A DNA stretch of 64,000 bases from Celoporthe dispersa (Eukaryota; Ascomycota; Sordariomycetes; Diaporthales; Cryphonectriaceae), in the NCBI GenBank assembly GCA_016584495.1, contig WAID01000005.1, positions 496,501 through 560,500 of the forward strand, read 5' to 3'. Both the position numbers and the translations under genes were made by a program. Of the stretch, positions 30,913-42,465 are shown in pieces. The notes below the pieces were generated by a model. It ran no database searches. It was not told the origin of the DNA and saw only the letters and a list, made by a program, of their open reading frames with translations. Numbering within the stretch: the first letter of the stretch is position 1; each line of letters begins with the position of its first letter.

Positions 30913-32823
30913 TCACAAGAAGCTGCTCACAATCGTGATGGCAGTCGTATAGAACATGCCTACTGTGCCCAGCACCATCATGGCCACGTCCAGGGCCTTC
31001 TCCCTGCTCGTGCTCGCTACAGCCCGATAGTGCAGGAAAGGTGGGTAGACATACACCAGCGGGACGCAGGCCACGCTCCCGATGAGCGCGACGAACCGAT
31101 CCAGGTTCGTGCTCCCGCCGATGCTGATCCCACAGCAGATCACGACCAGGAGCGTCCTGAAGAGGTTCTTCTTCCACTTGGTCCACAGGTCCTTCTTGCC
31201 GCTGCGGTGGCCAAAGATCCTGCCCTCGAGGATGCGCATGGCCGGGAACAGCTGCACGGGGTTTCCTATCAGCACGGCCAGGGCGTAGATGAACTGGACG
31301 GCGTTGACGAGCCTCGAGGACTGGGGGAAGTTGTCAATGACCTCGATCTGGGTGCGCGAGCCAAAGGTGGCGTAGCACATGGCGCCGACGGAGGTGAAGA
31401 TGCAGGTGATGATGAGCATGACGACGCCCAGCAGCGGCTCAAAGTGCTCCGGGCGGCGCATGGACGCGTGGATGGGGATGATGAGGCCGATGCCCTCGAA
31501 GGTGAAGATGGACGCGCCGATGGTGAGGGTGTAGGCGGCCGGGTTGAAGAGCTGGACCGAGGGGTCGATGCCGCGCCGGGCCAGGGCGGTGATGTCGTAG
31601 TCCCAGATGTAGACCAGGCCGATGAGGATGAAGATGTCGGCGAGGGTGGCGGCGAAGCCCAGCTTGCTGATGTCCCGGATGAAGCTCAGGGGGATGAGCA
31701 GGACGGCCTGCAGGGCGATCAGGGCCTTGGTGCCGAGGGGGTTCGACCCGTGCGTGACGGCCGTGAGGAACGAGCCCCAGTTGTCGGCGACGAAGACCAG
31801 TCCCGTGCACACGAACCCGAGCTGCGACAGGGTGATGCTCGCGAGGATGATGGTGCGCATCCTGTCCCCTGCGATGGCCTGGCCTATGTCGCCGTAGGAA
31901 CCACCCACCGCGGCGCGGCACTTGAGCAGCAGGTGGAAGGCCCACATGGAGATGGCCGCCACGGACACCAGGCAGAGCGACGAGAAGAGGATGCCGCCGT
32001 TGTTGAAGGCCTTGGGGAGGAACATGATGCCTGTCCCGATGAAGGCCTTGAGCAGGGTGAAGAAGGTCTTGGCGGTGCCCGCATCGCCCTGCCTCATGGC
32101 GCGGGAGGACTTGCGGCGCATCAGGGGGCGGCGCCGCGGCACGAGCGGGCTCGTCTCGCTCGGCTCCTCGCCGTTCTGGTCCTGTGACCCGGGCGTGGCC
32201 TCGTCGTCCGTCATGAGCTCGGACTCGTCCATGTCGGAGTCGGCGAGGTCTTCGCCCGCAAACGAGCCGTACAGGTCGAGAAACTCGACAAAGTTTCGCG
32301 TCACAGGGATGCTCGCACCACCGGAGAAGCCGGATCGGACCCGCCTCTGCCGCTCCAGGACATGATGGCGGCGGAAGCCCTGGGGTCCAGTGATCTCTGC
32401 GGCCGTCATCCCGTCGTCCGGCCGCAGCAGGTCGGGCGTGGACGTCCTGTCCGGGTGGGAGAAGGTCATGGCGCGCTGCAGGGTAGCCTTGACTGGAATC
32501 TTGAAGAGGTCGCGGTGGATATCGCCGCCCTGGAGACGGAGGGATGAGCCCCCTTGCAGCCCATTCTGGGCGTCCTCGCTGCTGTTCTGGTCGCCGGCGC
32601 TGTTGTTGGCCTGGTCTGGACCCGCCTCGGCGTCGGGCTCTGCAGCAGCAGGGCCGGTACCGTCGAAGCCCTCGAAGGCAGCTGTGTAGCCGGACGGGAG
32701 GTGGTCTGCTATGACAGAGGCCATACGCTGCTGCTCATCCTCCCTCGGGTTGGGGGTGCCGCTGTGGAGCTGCTCGAGCAGCTCCTGCTGGGACAGAGGC
32801 AGTGTGTCCTGGTGTGATGCCAT
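30913..32823 (-). CDS. Vacuolar amino acid transporter, AVT3/AVT4-like (636 aa)
   Basis: Intronless gene. Residues 1-245 form a hydrophilic, acidic N-terminus, ending in a basic block (RRRPLMRRKSSRAMR). About eleven hydrophobic segments follow from residue 255, beginning TFFTLLKAFIGTGIMFLPKA, the signature opening of AAAP transporters. FTFEGIGLIIPIHASMRRPE is the matching central motif. The long cytosolic N-terminus is typical of the fungal AVT3/AVT4 group, which exports neutral or basic amino acids from the vacuole. The start ATG at 32823 precedes the SQQELLEQL helix. No lesion. The AVT3 versus AVT4 assignment is not resolved. Confidence 0.9.
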   Translation of the reverse strand: MASHQDTLPLSQQELLEQLHSGTPNPREDEQQRMASVIADHLPSGYTAAFEGFDGTGPAAAEPDAEAGPDQANNSAGDQNSSEDAQNGLQGGSSLRLQGGDIHRDLFKIPVKATLQRAMTFSHPDRTSTPDLLRPDDGMTAAEITGPQGFRRHHVLERQRRVRSGFSGGASIPVTRNFVEFLDLYGSFAGEDLADSDMDESELMTDDEATPGSQDQNGEEPSETSPLVPRRRPLMRRKSSRAMRQGDAGTAKTFFTLLKAFIGTGIMFLPKAFNNGGILFSSLCLVSVAAISMWAFHLLLKCRAAVGGSYGDIGQAIAGDRMRTIILASITLSQLGFVCTGLVFVADNWGSFLTAVTHGSNPLGTKALIALQAVLLIPLSFIRDISKLGFAATLADIFILIGLVYIWDYDITALARRGIDPSVQLFNPAAYTLTIGASIFTFEGIGLIIPIHASMRRPEHFEPLLGVVMLIITCIFTSVGAMCYATFGSRTQIEVIDNFPQSSRLVNAVQFIYALAVLIGNPVQLFPAMRILEGRIFGHRSGKKDLWTKWKKNLFRTLLVVICCGISIGGSTNLDRFVALIGSVACVPLVYVYPPFLHYRAVASTSREKALDVAMMVLGTVGMFYTTAITIVSSFL

Positions 32824-33603
32824 GATGACGGGAGTGAGGAGGAGAGCAAGTCCTCTTCCTTTCCTTTTGTGCTAAAGAGATGCTGATGATGAAGAGACCA
32901 GAGGGGGTGGTGGTGTTGTGCTTCCTTCAGGCTGGACCATATCTCGAGCTTCGTTTCGTCCTCACATTGTTGGGACCTGGCTGTTCTGCAGCAGAGGCAG
33001 GTGAGGTGAGGTGGTGATGATGATGAGGTGTCGCAGGTAAAGACAGCAGAGGTAAAAGTGGACTTGACTCAGGCCAAAGTGGGACGAGGCTTTTCTCTGG
33101 TCTAAACCTTGATTGCATGAAGCCGTCACCTCCACAGAGGACTGGTGGGGACTCTAGGTTCTGTCCGGGCTAGAAGTTGGGGCCCTTATGGGTCCACAGG
33201 GGTGGCCTGTCCAGTGCTCAACCGCCGCTGGGGATGCCCTCCTCTGGCTCGCTACATATGATGACGTAACCTGGACGTATTCCTTCGCAACAGCGGTGAA
33301 CAAACAAACATCGCGTAGCACTTGCAGTGCCTGCTTTTGTTTCCAGAAGAAGAAAAAAAAGACTTGCGATTTTCAAGAACCTTCCATCAAGACATATCAG
33401 ACTGAAAAGGATGTCTTCACGTGTTCAATTGATCTACAGCGAGGAAAGGAGAGGAGGCAGGGTTGCATTGCTTGCTACAGCAGCATGGAAGATTCTAGAT
33501 CATCCCAGCAGCTCTAGAGTGACTGGAATGTTAACAACTACCATGACAGTACAGTCAGTTATCGTTGAATCTTTCTTGAACAAGTGCAGAAACTGGTGTT
33601 ATT

Positions 33604-33604
<1 letters not shown>

Positions 33605-33636
<32 letters not shown>

Positions 33637-33637
33637 C
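33605..33637 (+). repeat. GA-rich microsatellite
   Basis: GA dinucleotide tract with one A interruption in the divergent promoter region. Confidence 0.9.
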
Positions 33638-33785
33638 ATAGTGAGGAGACAGACACACAGCTGCCACACTGTCAACTGATGAACCAGATATTCAACAGTC
33701 AGGCCTATGAAGATGCACGCAACTATAGCAGCTTACAGAGCTCATCATATCTACTGCATCTCCTGAACCTGCAGGGACAAGATCC

Positions 33786-33791
33786 TATAAA
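33786..33791 (+). promoter_or_regulatory. Possible TATA box of the adducin-type gene
   Basis: TATAAA in the context CCTATAAAGG, about 340 bases upstream of the ATG at 34134. Fits a long 5' leader, but no transcript evidence. Confidence 0.3.
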
Positions 33792-34133
33792 GGTAGGAGG
33801 GTGAGCAGACAAAGCACAGCTGTCTGTGGAAGAGCCATAGACCTGCACAGTCCAGCGCAGTCTACAACTCATTGCAGCTGCAGGTTCATCCCGGATTTAC
33901 AATTCTGACCCCAGATCTCGGAACCACTACCGGCAACTACAACTCTCAGGTGCGGGGTCAGACCGATAAGTACTGTCTTCCTATTCCCATCCCAGGTATC
34001 TATTTCTCATCATGTCCAGTGTGTTGTTTACAACTTCATCTTCAGCTCAGGCTATTGATCAGATTCTCTGCACTTCTAGCATTCATTTCTTCCTGCTCCT
34101 GTTCTCATTACATCTCCTTCAGATCCCACCAGC

Positions 34134-35141
34134 ATGAACCGTCTTGTAACCCAGATCTCATCGCGACCCTCTGGCCTCCAAAGGATAGCAGCAGCAGTAA
34201 CTTCCTCAGCAGCCAGCTCGCCCTCGCCCTCGCGTCGCTTCAACACCTCCAGCAACCCCCTCCTCCATGCCTCAGTCTCGCCAGCAGCCAGCAATACCAC
34301 CACCACCACCAACCACCGTGCACCACCAACACCCGTCCAGTCCCTAGGCAAGACCAAGACCGGCCGCTCCCTCCAGATCCGCACGTATCCCAGGTTCGCA
34401 ACGCCCGAACAGGAGCGCCAGTACCGCAAGGAGCACCTCGCGGCGGCCTTTCGCATCTTTGCCGACCGCGGCTACGACGAGGGCGTGGCGGGCCACATCT
34501 CTGTGCGCGACCCGATCCTCACGGATCACTTCTGGCTGAACCCGCTGTCCAAGCACTTCAGCCAGATGCGCGTGTCCGACCTGATCCTAGTGGACGAGGA
34601 CGGCTTTGTCGTCGAGGGCAACGAGCCCATCAATACCGCTGCCTTCACCATCCACTCGGCCATCCACAGAATGCGGCCCGACGTCCACGCCGCCTGCCAC
34701 GCCCACAGCGTACACGGCAAGGCCTTTTCCGTCTTTGGCCGCGAGCTCGAGATGATCACCCAGGACGCCCTGCGCTTCTACAGGAGCCATGGCGTGTACC
34801 GCCATTTCGGCGGCGTGGTCGTCGACGCCGAGGAGGGCGCGCGCATCGGGGCCGCGCTGGGGTCTGGCAAGGCCGTCATCCTGCAGAACCACGGCCTGTT
34901 GACCGTCGGGCACAGCGTGGACGAGGCGGCCTTCTGGTTCATGAGCATGGACAGGACATGTCACGCGCAGCTCCTGGCGGACGCGGCGGCTGCTGGCGGT
35001 GGGCATGCGAAGAGGCTGATCGACGAGGAGGAGTGTGAGCACTCGGCCCAGAGCGTCGGTGGGCCCGAGAAGGGCTGGCTTGCCTTTCAGCCATACTATG
35101 ACGAGATCCTGGCGAGGACAGGTGGAGACTTTCTGAACTAG
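34134..35141 (+). CDS. Class II aldolase/adducin-domain protein (335 aa)
   Basis: Intronless. The first 85 residues are Ser/Thr/Arg-rich with few acids and could be a mitochondrial presequence. The class II aldolase/adducin fold starts near 90 (RKEHLAAAFRIFADRGYDEG), followed by VAGHISVRDP. The metal-binding His pair is in CHAHS (His189, His191), with a further His in QNHGLLTVG (His253). Such proteins in fungi are mostly uncharacterised lyase- or dehydratase-like enzymes. The predicted reaction is metal-dependent carbon-carbon bond cleavage or a related step; the substrate cannot be told. The ATG at 34134 is the first in frame and gives a full-length domain. Confidence 0.9.
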   Translation: MNRLVTQISSRPSGLQRIAAAVTSSAASSPSPSRRFNTSSNPLLHASVSPAASNTTTTTNHRAPPTPVQSLGKTKTGRSLQIRTYPRFATPEQERQYRKEHLAAAFRIFADRGYDEGVAGHISVRDPILTDHFWLNPLSKHFSQMRVSDLILVDEDGFVVEGNEPINTAAFTIHSAIHRMRPDVHAACHAHSVHGKAFSVFGRELEMITQDALRFYRSHGVYRHFGGVVVDAEEGARIGAALGSGKAVILQNHGLLTVGHSVDEAAFWFMSMDRTCHAQLLADAAAAGGGHAKRLIDEEECEHSAQSVGGPEKGWLAFQPYYDEILARTGGDFLN

Positions 35142-35250
35142 ATTCTTCTTTCCAATCCCGGGTGCACGTGTGCAAGCTAGGGAGCCCAAGGACAGTTTAA
35201 GAGTCGGCGCTGCCATACATCTTCCATCTCCCTGGCATTAATGCCCTCTT

Positions 35251-36076
35251 CTAGTTACCCTGCTGCGCCTGCTGGTTCTGCGCCTGCTGCGAGAGCGCCA
35301 TCGCCATCCAGAACTGCCTGTCATTGTTGTTCCCACCGCCCGGCCTCTTCTGCACGCCTCCCGTGCTCCTGATCACGACCCTGATGTAGTCCATGACCGC
35401 AAACGACAGCACCACGATCTCATCCAGCTGCTGCTGGGACCGCACCACGCCGGCGTGGATGCGCAGCACCCCAAAGTCCCAGTTCTCCATCTCGAAGCTC
35501 GCCACGGTCGGGTACCCGCGCTCGGCGGTATCGAAGCACCGCACCGCGAAGCGGCTCCGTCGCCTGCGCCTCGGCCGGCTTGATCAGGTGCCACGACATG
35601 CCGCTCGTGCCGTTCAGCAGGCCCACGTCGCTCTTCCAGAGCTCCGTCGCGGGCGAGAGCGGGTTGTAGTCCCACTTGCCCCAGGGGTACTCGAGATGCA
35701 CCCGTCCGGCCATGCTCGTCGTGTTCTTGCGGCTGACCGCCGAGCCCGCGAGGACCGCGCCGCGCGGGTCCAGGGACGGGAGAGGCGTGCGCAGGCACTT
35801 GAAGCCGTCCGACGTGTACTCGACCCGGTAGGCCGGGTTGGCGGGGCTGTGGTTGGGGCTCACGAGGGCATCGTGGCCCTTGCCGAGGTCGGCGATGGTG
35901 AAGACGATGTGGTTGGGGTCCTGAGGCGGGGAGAAGATGCTGAAGGGGTATGGGCCCGGCTGGGCAGGGGCTGGCTGGTAAGCTTGCTGATAGGCCTGCT
36001 GCTGCTGCTGCTGCTGGCCCCCTTGGTATGCCGGCGGGCTGTCGGATGGCTTGTCGTGGTGGTGGAAGAAGCCCAT
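35251..36076 (-). CDS. Conserved protein of unknown function, one frameshift (about 274 aa)
   Basis: Start chosen at the ATG 36076 (MGFFHHHDKPSDSPPAY); an in-frame ATG at 36163 adds an unlikely 29 residues. A poly-Gln stretch (CAG repeats near 36000) and a Pro/Gln-rich linker precede a single domain: FSIFSPPQDPNHIVFTI, GFKCLRTPLPSLDP, HLEYPWGKWDYNPL. Near 35540-35548 the frame shifts by one base. Reading past one extra base in the GCGGTGCGGT stretch gives RCFDTAERGYPTVAS and MENWDFGVLRIHAG, which continue the same protein to the stop at 35251. With one base dropped, 36076-35251 is an exact multiple of three. The fold could be tubby/LURP-like, a weak guess. Function unknown. Confidence 0.72.
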
Positions 36077-37551
36077 CTTTGGTGGTGGTCTGATAGCAGC
36101 GATGAGTGAATAGTAATTTTGATATAGATTTGGCTGAAGACAGAATTGTTTAAAGAGCACCATTCGTTGTCCCGGGCCAGGCGTGCCGTCGTATTTATTT
36201 ATGCTGACGCTCCCAAATGCACCAAGGAACAGGCCACCAACTCAACTTTGGGGGCCAGCTCAGAACGCGCGACGGAACACATGCCTGCAGGAAGCTGAAA
36301 GGGCCTTTTTTTGGGCGGCCCCGTTACGTCGCATACACCTGGTCCTCGCTTCTGCATCTCAGATGTAGTTGGCCGCAAAGGGCGGTGGCCGCTTACTGTG
36401 AAACCTGAGAGCTGACGGAGGAAGCACCGCAGGCCCATGGCACGAATCGGAGGCAGACGAGAAGTGCAGAGCGGCAAATGATGATGCTACTGACGGTGAT
36501 AGTACTATGAGAAAACATCATCAGTCAGATCTCAGATTGGGGTGATTGAACTCATCGGGGACAATCATCTGTCCAGCTGTGCATTCAATAGGAATCGCCT
36601 GGAGAATTCGCAGCCGGACTAGAACAAAACTACGTGCGCTCGTATTACGAGCTGCGGCGCAACATCTAGGATGTATGGTCCTGGTCAGAATGTCTCCTAA
36701 CGTTGCCTGTATATGAGAGTGAATATACGATGGCGCACCTCCACTAGGGTCATAACTGATCAAGTATGCTTTCAAATATAACCATTCTGACGAGCGTCAC
36801 CGGCTTATCCCAGCAGATCGAAGCCCGCTCCGTCATCCATGCATGTGAGATTTCACATGTATGGAACAACCAAGCTGCACTTGGGCCTGGTGCACGGCTA
36901 TATGTAGTGGTCCGCAGCCTACGCAAGATCAATTTAAAGAAGGAGACGGAGAAGTTACCATTCGCGCGCATCATCAATCAATGTCTAGAAGGAACCACAG
37001 ATTCCGTGGTGTAATCTGTACTCATACGAGTTCTGTCGCGATTTTGCATCGCTTCATTCAAGAGACAGTCTTTTCTGGCAGCATTTCCAGGCCACTACTT
37101 TCTTTTCTTTTTCTTCTTTTTTCTTTTTTTTTTTTTTTACCAAAAAAACTAAAAAAATAAAATAAAATAAAAAACCTTTTCACTTTTGATGGATCCATAG
37201 AATGCTGAATATAAGGGGTGGTGAGTGATGAGACGGCTGCACTCTGTGGTCACCTCATCCTCTCATCCCCCATGCCACTACTTAGTATCTGTGCTTGCTG
37301 TGTTGGATATCCACTGCTGTGATGAAACAAGAGAAGGTGCTTGGGTGCATAGTGCATTCCTCAGGTACATGGTCTCCACCATGACTGCCGTGTATGTACA
37401 ATAATTAGATCATTGGAGGAATGCGGGGGGCCTGCTGTAATGACATTCGACTTCTTTCCATCTCCTCCCAGCCCCGCAGAGTCTCCCAACCTGGAAGAAG
37501 AAAAACATCACGAACCCAAAAAGAATATCCAGCCAGGCTTTCTCAGTCAGG
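36077..37551. other. Intergenic region with A/T homopolymers
   Basis: About 1.5 kb without a supported gene. A T-run and AAAATAAAATAAAA low-complexity stretch lies at about 37105-37175. It should contain promoters of the flanking divergent genes. Confidence 0.5.
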
Positions 37552-37982
37552 ATGGGCATCATTCATGTTGTCATGTTTGCCTTTGAGCCATTGGCCCCGG
37601 CTGAAGACGTCCAAGGAGTAAGAAGACCCCACCCATGTCCACCATGCAGTGTGCATGCCCCTCCTGCCCTGTGCCGGTTGTCTGAAGAGCTAGGCTGACA
37701 AGACAAAATGACAAGGTATGCGACAGGATGCTCGCCCTCAAGGACAATTGTGTCCACCCCGAGTCCAAGAAGCCCTATGTGAAGATGGGCATGGGTGGCC
37801 GAGACAACAGTCCCGAGGGCCACCAGGAGGGCATCACACACGTCTTCATCAGCGAGTTTGAGAACGAGGAGGACCGCCAGTATTACCTGAAGGAGGACCC
37901 AGCACACCTGGCATTTGTCAAGAGTATTTCTGGGATTGTGTCAAAGGGACAGGTGGTGGACTTCACCCCTGGTGTCTTCTGA
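37552..37982 (+). CDS. Stress-responsive A/B barrel (Dabb) domain protein (110 aa)
   Basis: Two exons, 37552-37617 and 37716-37982, with a 98-bp intron (GTAAGA...AAG). The protein is one Dabb domain: GIIHVVMFAFEPLAP is strand 1, then MLALKDNCVHPESKKPYV, DNSPEGHQEGITHVFISEF, and DPAHLAFVKSISGIV. It ends VVDFTPGVF, a common fungal terminus. Dabb proteins are small dimeric ferredoxin-like barrels; some act as monooxygenases or cyclases, most are uncharacterised. Nothing around it indicates a biosynthetic cluster. The intron acceptor is an unusual AAG; the frame fits no other nearby acceptor as well. Confidence 0.85.
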
Positions 37983-38830
37983 GCCCAGCATAGAGCTGAA
38001 CTGCTCATGGTGCAGGGGCCAAAAAGGGTCTGGCTCATGCTTTCTTATGTACTGAAAAAAGCCCATCAGCTCAGTCATGGTAAATCGTCTCGTACCTGTT
38101 GGAGCGAGCTATGCAGAGGAAGTCTTGCACCCATCCAGCCATGTGCTGTCCGTAGGACCAAGAGCCTGAGGAGAAAATAAGCTTTTTTTTAAAAAAAAAA
38201 ATTAAAAAAAAAGTACCCAAAATTACAAGAGAGGATGAATGGTAGCCCTCACCCTGGCCACACCTGCCTCACCCCCTCCTGCCCTCCTTGAACCCTGTAT
38301 TGACCCCGCAGTTCAAGACTTGGCCCGTGCGGGCTGTCAAGAATGAGGCGAGCTCGCCTGGTACAGCTTATTGCAGGGGCCCAGGGGCCTACGTCATACC
38401 ACTTAAGCTGCAGTGCAGGCAGGCGCAGGTCTCCTGAGCTGAGCCTCCCCCCCCAAACCCCAGTCTCAAGTCCCTGCCAACCTGCCTGGGCCTGGGCCTG
38501 GATGCAATCGGGGCAGCACCTTGTCTCCTGTGCTGCCGTCAGTGTGCCATGTGCCTACCAGCTACGATCTGGAAGGAATCTTGTACTACAGCACAGAGGA
38601 TCCCTCCTCGTTCCCTCCCTCCCTCCCTTCCCTCGAAAACAATCACGACTTTGACCATCACTCTGCCGCCATCCTCATCACAGAAGGACAGATTGACAAA
38701 GCACAACCAACACAGGAGTTCATTCTACATCTGTCTTTCTGTCTTGACAGCCTTGCCTGTGTTGTAGGCTGCCTTCCATCTTCTACAAACCTGCTCGATA
38801 TAGACAACAAACTCCAGAAACTACACCACC
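37983..38830. other. Intergenic region
   Basis: No gene seen. It includes an A-rich and T-rich low-complexity stretch near 38184-38215 and a pyrimidine-rich leader before the next gene. Confidence 0.5.
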
Positions 38831-40186
38831 ATGTCGCAATCCCATCCTGTCCTCATCAACCTCCCAACACCCTCCTCCAATCCTGACACCCCTTCAGAGA
38901 TCCCGTGAGCTGCTCTTTCCCCTCGAGTCTTTCCCCCATTGATGGCCCTCCCCCTCTCAGCTAACCTGGCGATGTGATCTGACTGACCTGATCGTGTGTC
39001 CTATCTACAGTGGTACGCCCACATCGACAACGACCTCCCTCTCGGCCCTGTCCACAACTGCCATCAAAGATGGCCACCGCGGTCATGCCCTCCCCACCAT
39101 GGGCCACCGAAGCGGCCATCAGCAACATGCCTCCCAGAACAGCCTCGAGGCAGAGCGCGCCGACCGCATCTCGCGCCTCGCCGGCCTGTCCTCCGTCTCG
39201 CAGCAGCGCTCTCCTCCCAACGCCGGCTCACAGGTCGCTGCCAACTTCAACAGCAACCAACAGACCACCCCGACCTCTGCTGGCTTCCCACAGAATGCTG
39301 CGCAGGCCGTCGCGCCCCACATCCTGGGCGTCCCTGCATACTTTGACTCCAACGGGCAGCCTGTCGCGGTGACTAAGATGTCTACCAGCGGCACTGCCTC
39401 GGCTACCGAGAGTGTGAGTGCCGCCCGTGCCCCTGCTCCTGCTGCAGAGCCCAACAGCGTGACGAAGCAGGGACAAGCGTGCTGACAAGACGGTCGTCTC
39501 ACCAGGATATCGACATGATGAGCACGGCCACCGACTTTGGCCGCGAGACGGAGGTCGACTCCACGAGCGGCTACGTTGGCACTACCCACACCGAGCAGAC
39601 AGATATGGACGTCGACGAGGACAACATGACGAACCGCAGCATGGGCCAGTTCGAGCAGGACGACAACATGAGCGACGACGGTTCCGCCAGCCTGGTCGGC
39701 TTCGGCGAGGGCGCGAACTCTACAATCTCGGGCCCCATCTATGTCCGCCGCCCGCTGCCCGGGGCCATGGACAGACGGAGTTCCGGCCTTAGCGACGGCG
39801 CCGCTGTGACTTCCCGACGGGAGCGCACAGATCGTGAGGATACTGCCGCGGCTGTCGAACGACGGGACGCCCGTATAATCGACGGTGTGTCCTCGGACGG
39901 CGCGCACGGCGCTAACGTCGCCGCAGACGACGAGGCCTTCGTCGACACGACCAACAGCGGGCCGGTGCCGGTGACTGGCTCTTTCCAGCCCGGTATCAAC
40001 AGCTCCCTGCGCGAGACACAGCACGGGGTGCACACAAGGCATCACTGGAACCATCAGCAGCCGCCCACCGCCCGGGAGGCTGCAGAAAGGGTCATGAGGG
40101 AGCGCGGCCTGGAGTATGGCCAGCGCTCTGGCAGCTCTCCTCTGGCGAGCCCGAGCAAGAGGCTGGCCTTTGAGGACCAGAAGTGA
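38831..40186 (+). CDS. Conserved acidic, low-complexity protein of unknown function (385 aa)
   Basis: Three exons: 38831-38904, 39011-39413, 39506-40186, with introns of 106 and 92 bp (GTGAGC...CAG, GTGAGT...CAG). No named domain. Recognisable blocks are SLEAERADRISRLAGLS near the N-terminus, APHILGVPAYFDSNGQP, a Met/Asp-rich central part (TDMDVDEDNMTNRS), DGSASLVGFGEG, GPIYVRRPLPG, and a C-terminal AREAAERVMRERG. The charge pattern, SPSKR and Ser/Asp clusters suggest a phosphorylated, largely disordered nuclear or regulatory protein. It resembles a conserved Sordariomycete family, but I cannot name a function. Confidence 0.82.
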
Positions 40187-42465
40187 TGATGGATGTCCGG
40201 CTGAGACTGCCGACGCTGTCGTCCAGTTCTCAGACGGCCACACAATGATCTCGGAGCGTGCATACCATACCATACATTGTTACGTTCTGCACTGTGTGAC
40301 CTCCTGTGGGAGGCGCGACGGTCCTCGTTTTCCGATCGCCCGTTTGCTCACCCGAGGCTCTCTGTATACTTTGTTGATTTTTTTTTCCCCTTCCCCGCCT
40401 TCCCTTCCCTTTTCACACTCTCTTTTGGGCTCGTTCTTTCTGCTTGGGATTGACAGGCGTTTGACAATCATTGGACCCTGCACACTGTATGGGATATACC
40501 GGCGGGACCGGGGGCGGTTGGGGGTTATGGTGAGAGTGTTAGGTGGATGGGGGGGCTTGGTCACTGAACAAAAGGGCAACGGTTGTGGGTAAGCGATAGG
40601 TAGGACGGTGTATGCATGGCCTCACTTCCATTTCATCATCAGGTGTTTACCCGATAAAATGTCTTGCTTGATCTGGCTGTCACCGAAGCATGACTCGTCA
40701 GAGGGATGATCACCTTGTCGCGATGCTTGCTGCTCACGATGTACTATCGACGGCTTGCACGCAGCCGGAGGAGAACCGTGCGCCTTGCCAGGGTCCGTCC
40801 TCTCGCCCTCAGAAGCTACGGAATGACGGTGACAGGCTCGGCATGTCATGTCTCCTGCAAGGGTCGACTATGGGTAAAGTCCGGAGTTTTCCCAAGATCC
40901 ATCCCATAAGAGCCCAACCGGAAGCTGTCGGGAGAAGCTGTGGGGAGGTGGAGACGGCGGCCGTGATCGATAACTGAATCGAGAGGCACCTATTGTGGTA
41001 GCATCGAAGGAGAACGAGTACGTGGTCAGACCAAAAGCCACAGGGGCAGCCAGTCCTTCCTTGACTCTCTACCCGGCTGTCAGACAGCCTCTCTGATCAC
41101 TGTGTGTCTCCTCTGCAGGGCCTATACCAGCTACAAAACCTTCTTACACGATACATTCAGGTCGTGACCGTCCAGGCTCTCAAAAAGAAAGAAGAAAAAA
41201 AAAGAAGCCGTCGAAGTCTCCTGTCCCGTCTCTTCCGGGCCCCGCCTCAAGTAGTAGTACGCCGTGCTAGCCAGACCTGGGAGCTGTCCGCAGCCTCGTC
41301 GATCGAAAGGGGAAAAGGAGGACGAGGGCCAAGCCCAAGGATTGGGTTAGATACGATCGGAGAAGGGAAAAGGGCGGAATATGTCCTTTCCAGATCTGGA
41401 AGACCACCTCACTCTTACCATGGCACCACCAGTCCCAGGCAAACCGCGAACAGACAGACGACGTGGGCCAAAGGGCAAAGGAGAAGAAGAGAGAGAGAGA
41501 AAAAACCTGCTTGGGCAGATTATGATCAGCCTCACAGAAACCAATGCTCTTCGGACGGAAGCCTTCCCGCGCACCAAATCCCAATTCAGGAACAAGGCGG
41601 CAGGGATTTTCTTCTCTCCATATCTCCAATGTGGGACAGCCCGCTGCGACGGAATAAGGTTAAGAATATCTATCCATTCATCCCATCTCGATCTGGCAGA
41701 TGCTCCTCCGGTCTGTGCATCGGCACTGGCGATCGAGGACTGCCATGGAGATCCAGGAACCTCGGGAAGGGGGTGGGATCCTCAGTTCCTCTTTTTTTTT
41801 CTTCTTCTTCTTCTTCTGTTGTGGCACCCGCCTCGACTCTCGCCCGTCCCTCGCAGTAGCTCGAGGAACCGATTCATGGTCCACCCACCTAGCAGCTTTA
41901 GTGTCCCAGCGAGCCGTCTGGCTTGGGACCGCGCCAGATCGCCAAGGGACTCGACTGACTGGGAACGAGGCGGGTTGACCTGAAGACTGACTGTGGGCGC
42001 CTCGTCGTTGAAGGCACTGGGCGATCGCTGTATGTCTGGCAGCGGGTTCCCTGAGTGTCACGACACATCAACGACCTCATATCCCGGACGTCATCCCAAG
42101 ATCAAAGCCCTAGCGCCTGGCTGGGAAAAGCCTCTTCGGGCGTGACGTGACGCAAGCCTTGAGAAGGAAAGCTAATCGCCGTCGAACGGGAAAAAAAAAA
42201 GTAAAGTTTCTCTGTCTCTGTGTGTGTGTGTGCGCGCGCTAGACACGAAGTCGTTCATATACGTGCGCTGGTCTTCCCTTTTTCCTGTGCGTGTAGGTCC
42301 GTCTGCACAACTTACTGTACTATATTTATATTCTCCCGCTTCCACGTGCTCCAACCTGTCAGCACGAGTTCGGTCTAGAAAAAGAAGAAGGAAAGACAAC
42401 TTCATATCTGAGAACAACCGACCGTCGTTGTGAACGTGGTGTCTGGGCACGGAGTTTAGGTCACC
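40187..42465. other. Long intergenic region upstream of the photoreceptor gene
   Basis: About 2.3 kb. Several overlapping frames up to 250 codons exist (41104-41983), but they are rich in Arg/Ser/Lys, differ between frames and show no domain, so I treat them as chance. TTC-rich and GA-rich low-complexity tracts are present. It probably holds a long 5' leader of the RGS-LOV gene. Confidence 0.5.

Larger units (their letters stand above)
32824..34133. other. Divergent intergenic region
   Basis: Promoters of the vacuolar transporter (minus) and the adducin-type gene (plus). A GA microsatellite lies at 33605-33637 and a TATAAA at 33786. An open frame on plus from 33872 continues antisense-like through the next gene and is judged spurious. 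Confidence 0.55.

Noticed and set aside
31030..32187. Open frame on plus opposite the vacuolar transporter
   Set aside because: Gly/Asp/Glu-rich shadow of conserved transmembrane coding sequence; no motif.
33872..35038. 388-codon open frame overlapping the class II aldolase gene
   Set aside because: Out-of-frame with the conserved aldolase protein and lacking any recognisable motif; it arises from GC-rich codons.
39119..40273. Minus-strand 384-codon frame over the unknown acidic gene
   Set aside because: The plus-strand model has coherent splice sites and conserved blocks; the minus frame has none.
41104..41983. Overlapping plus frames of 200-250 codons before the RGS-LOV gene
   Set aside because: Low-complexity Arg/Ser/Lys composition, no domain and inconsistent between frames; likely 5' leader or promoter DNA.
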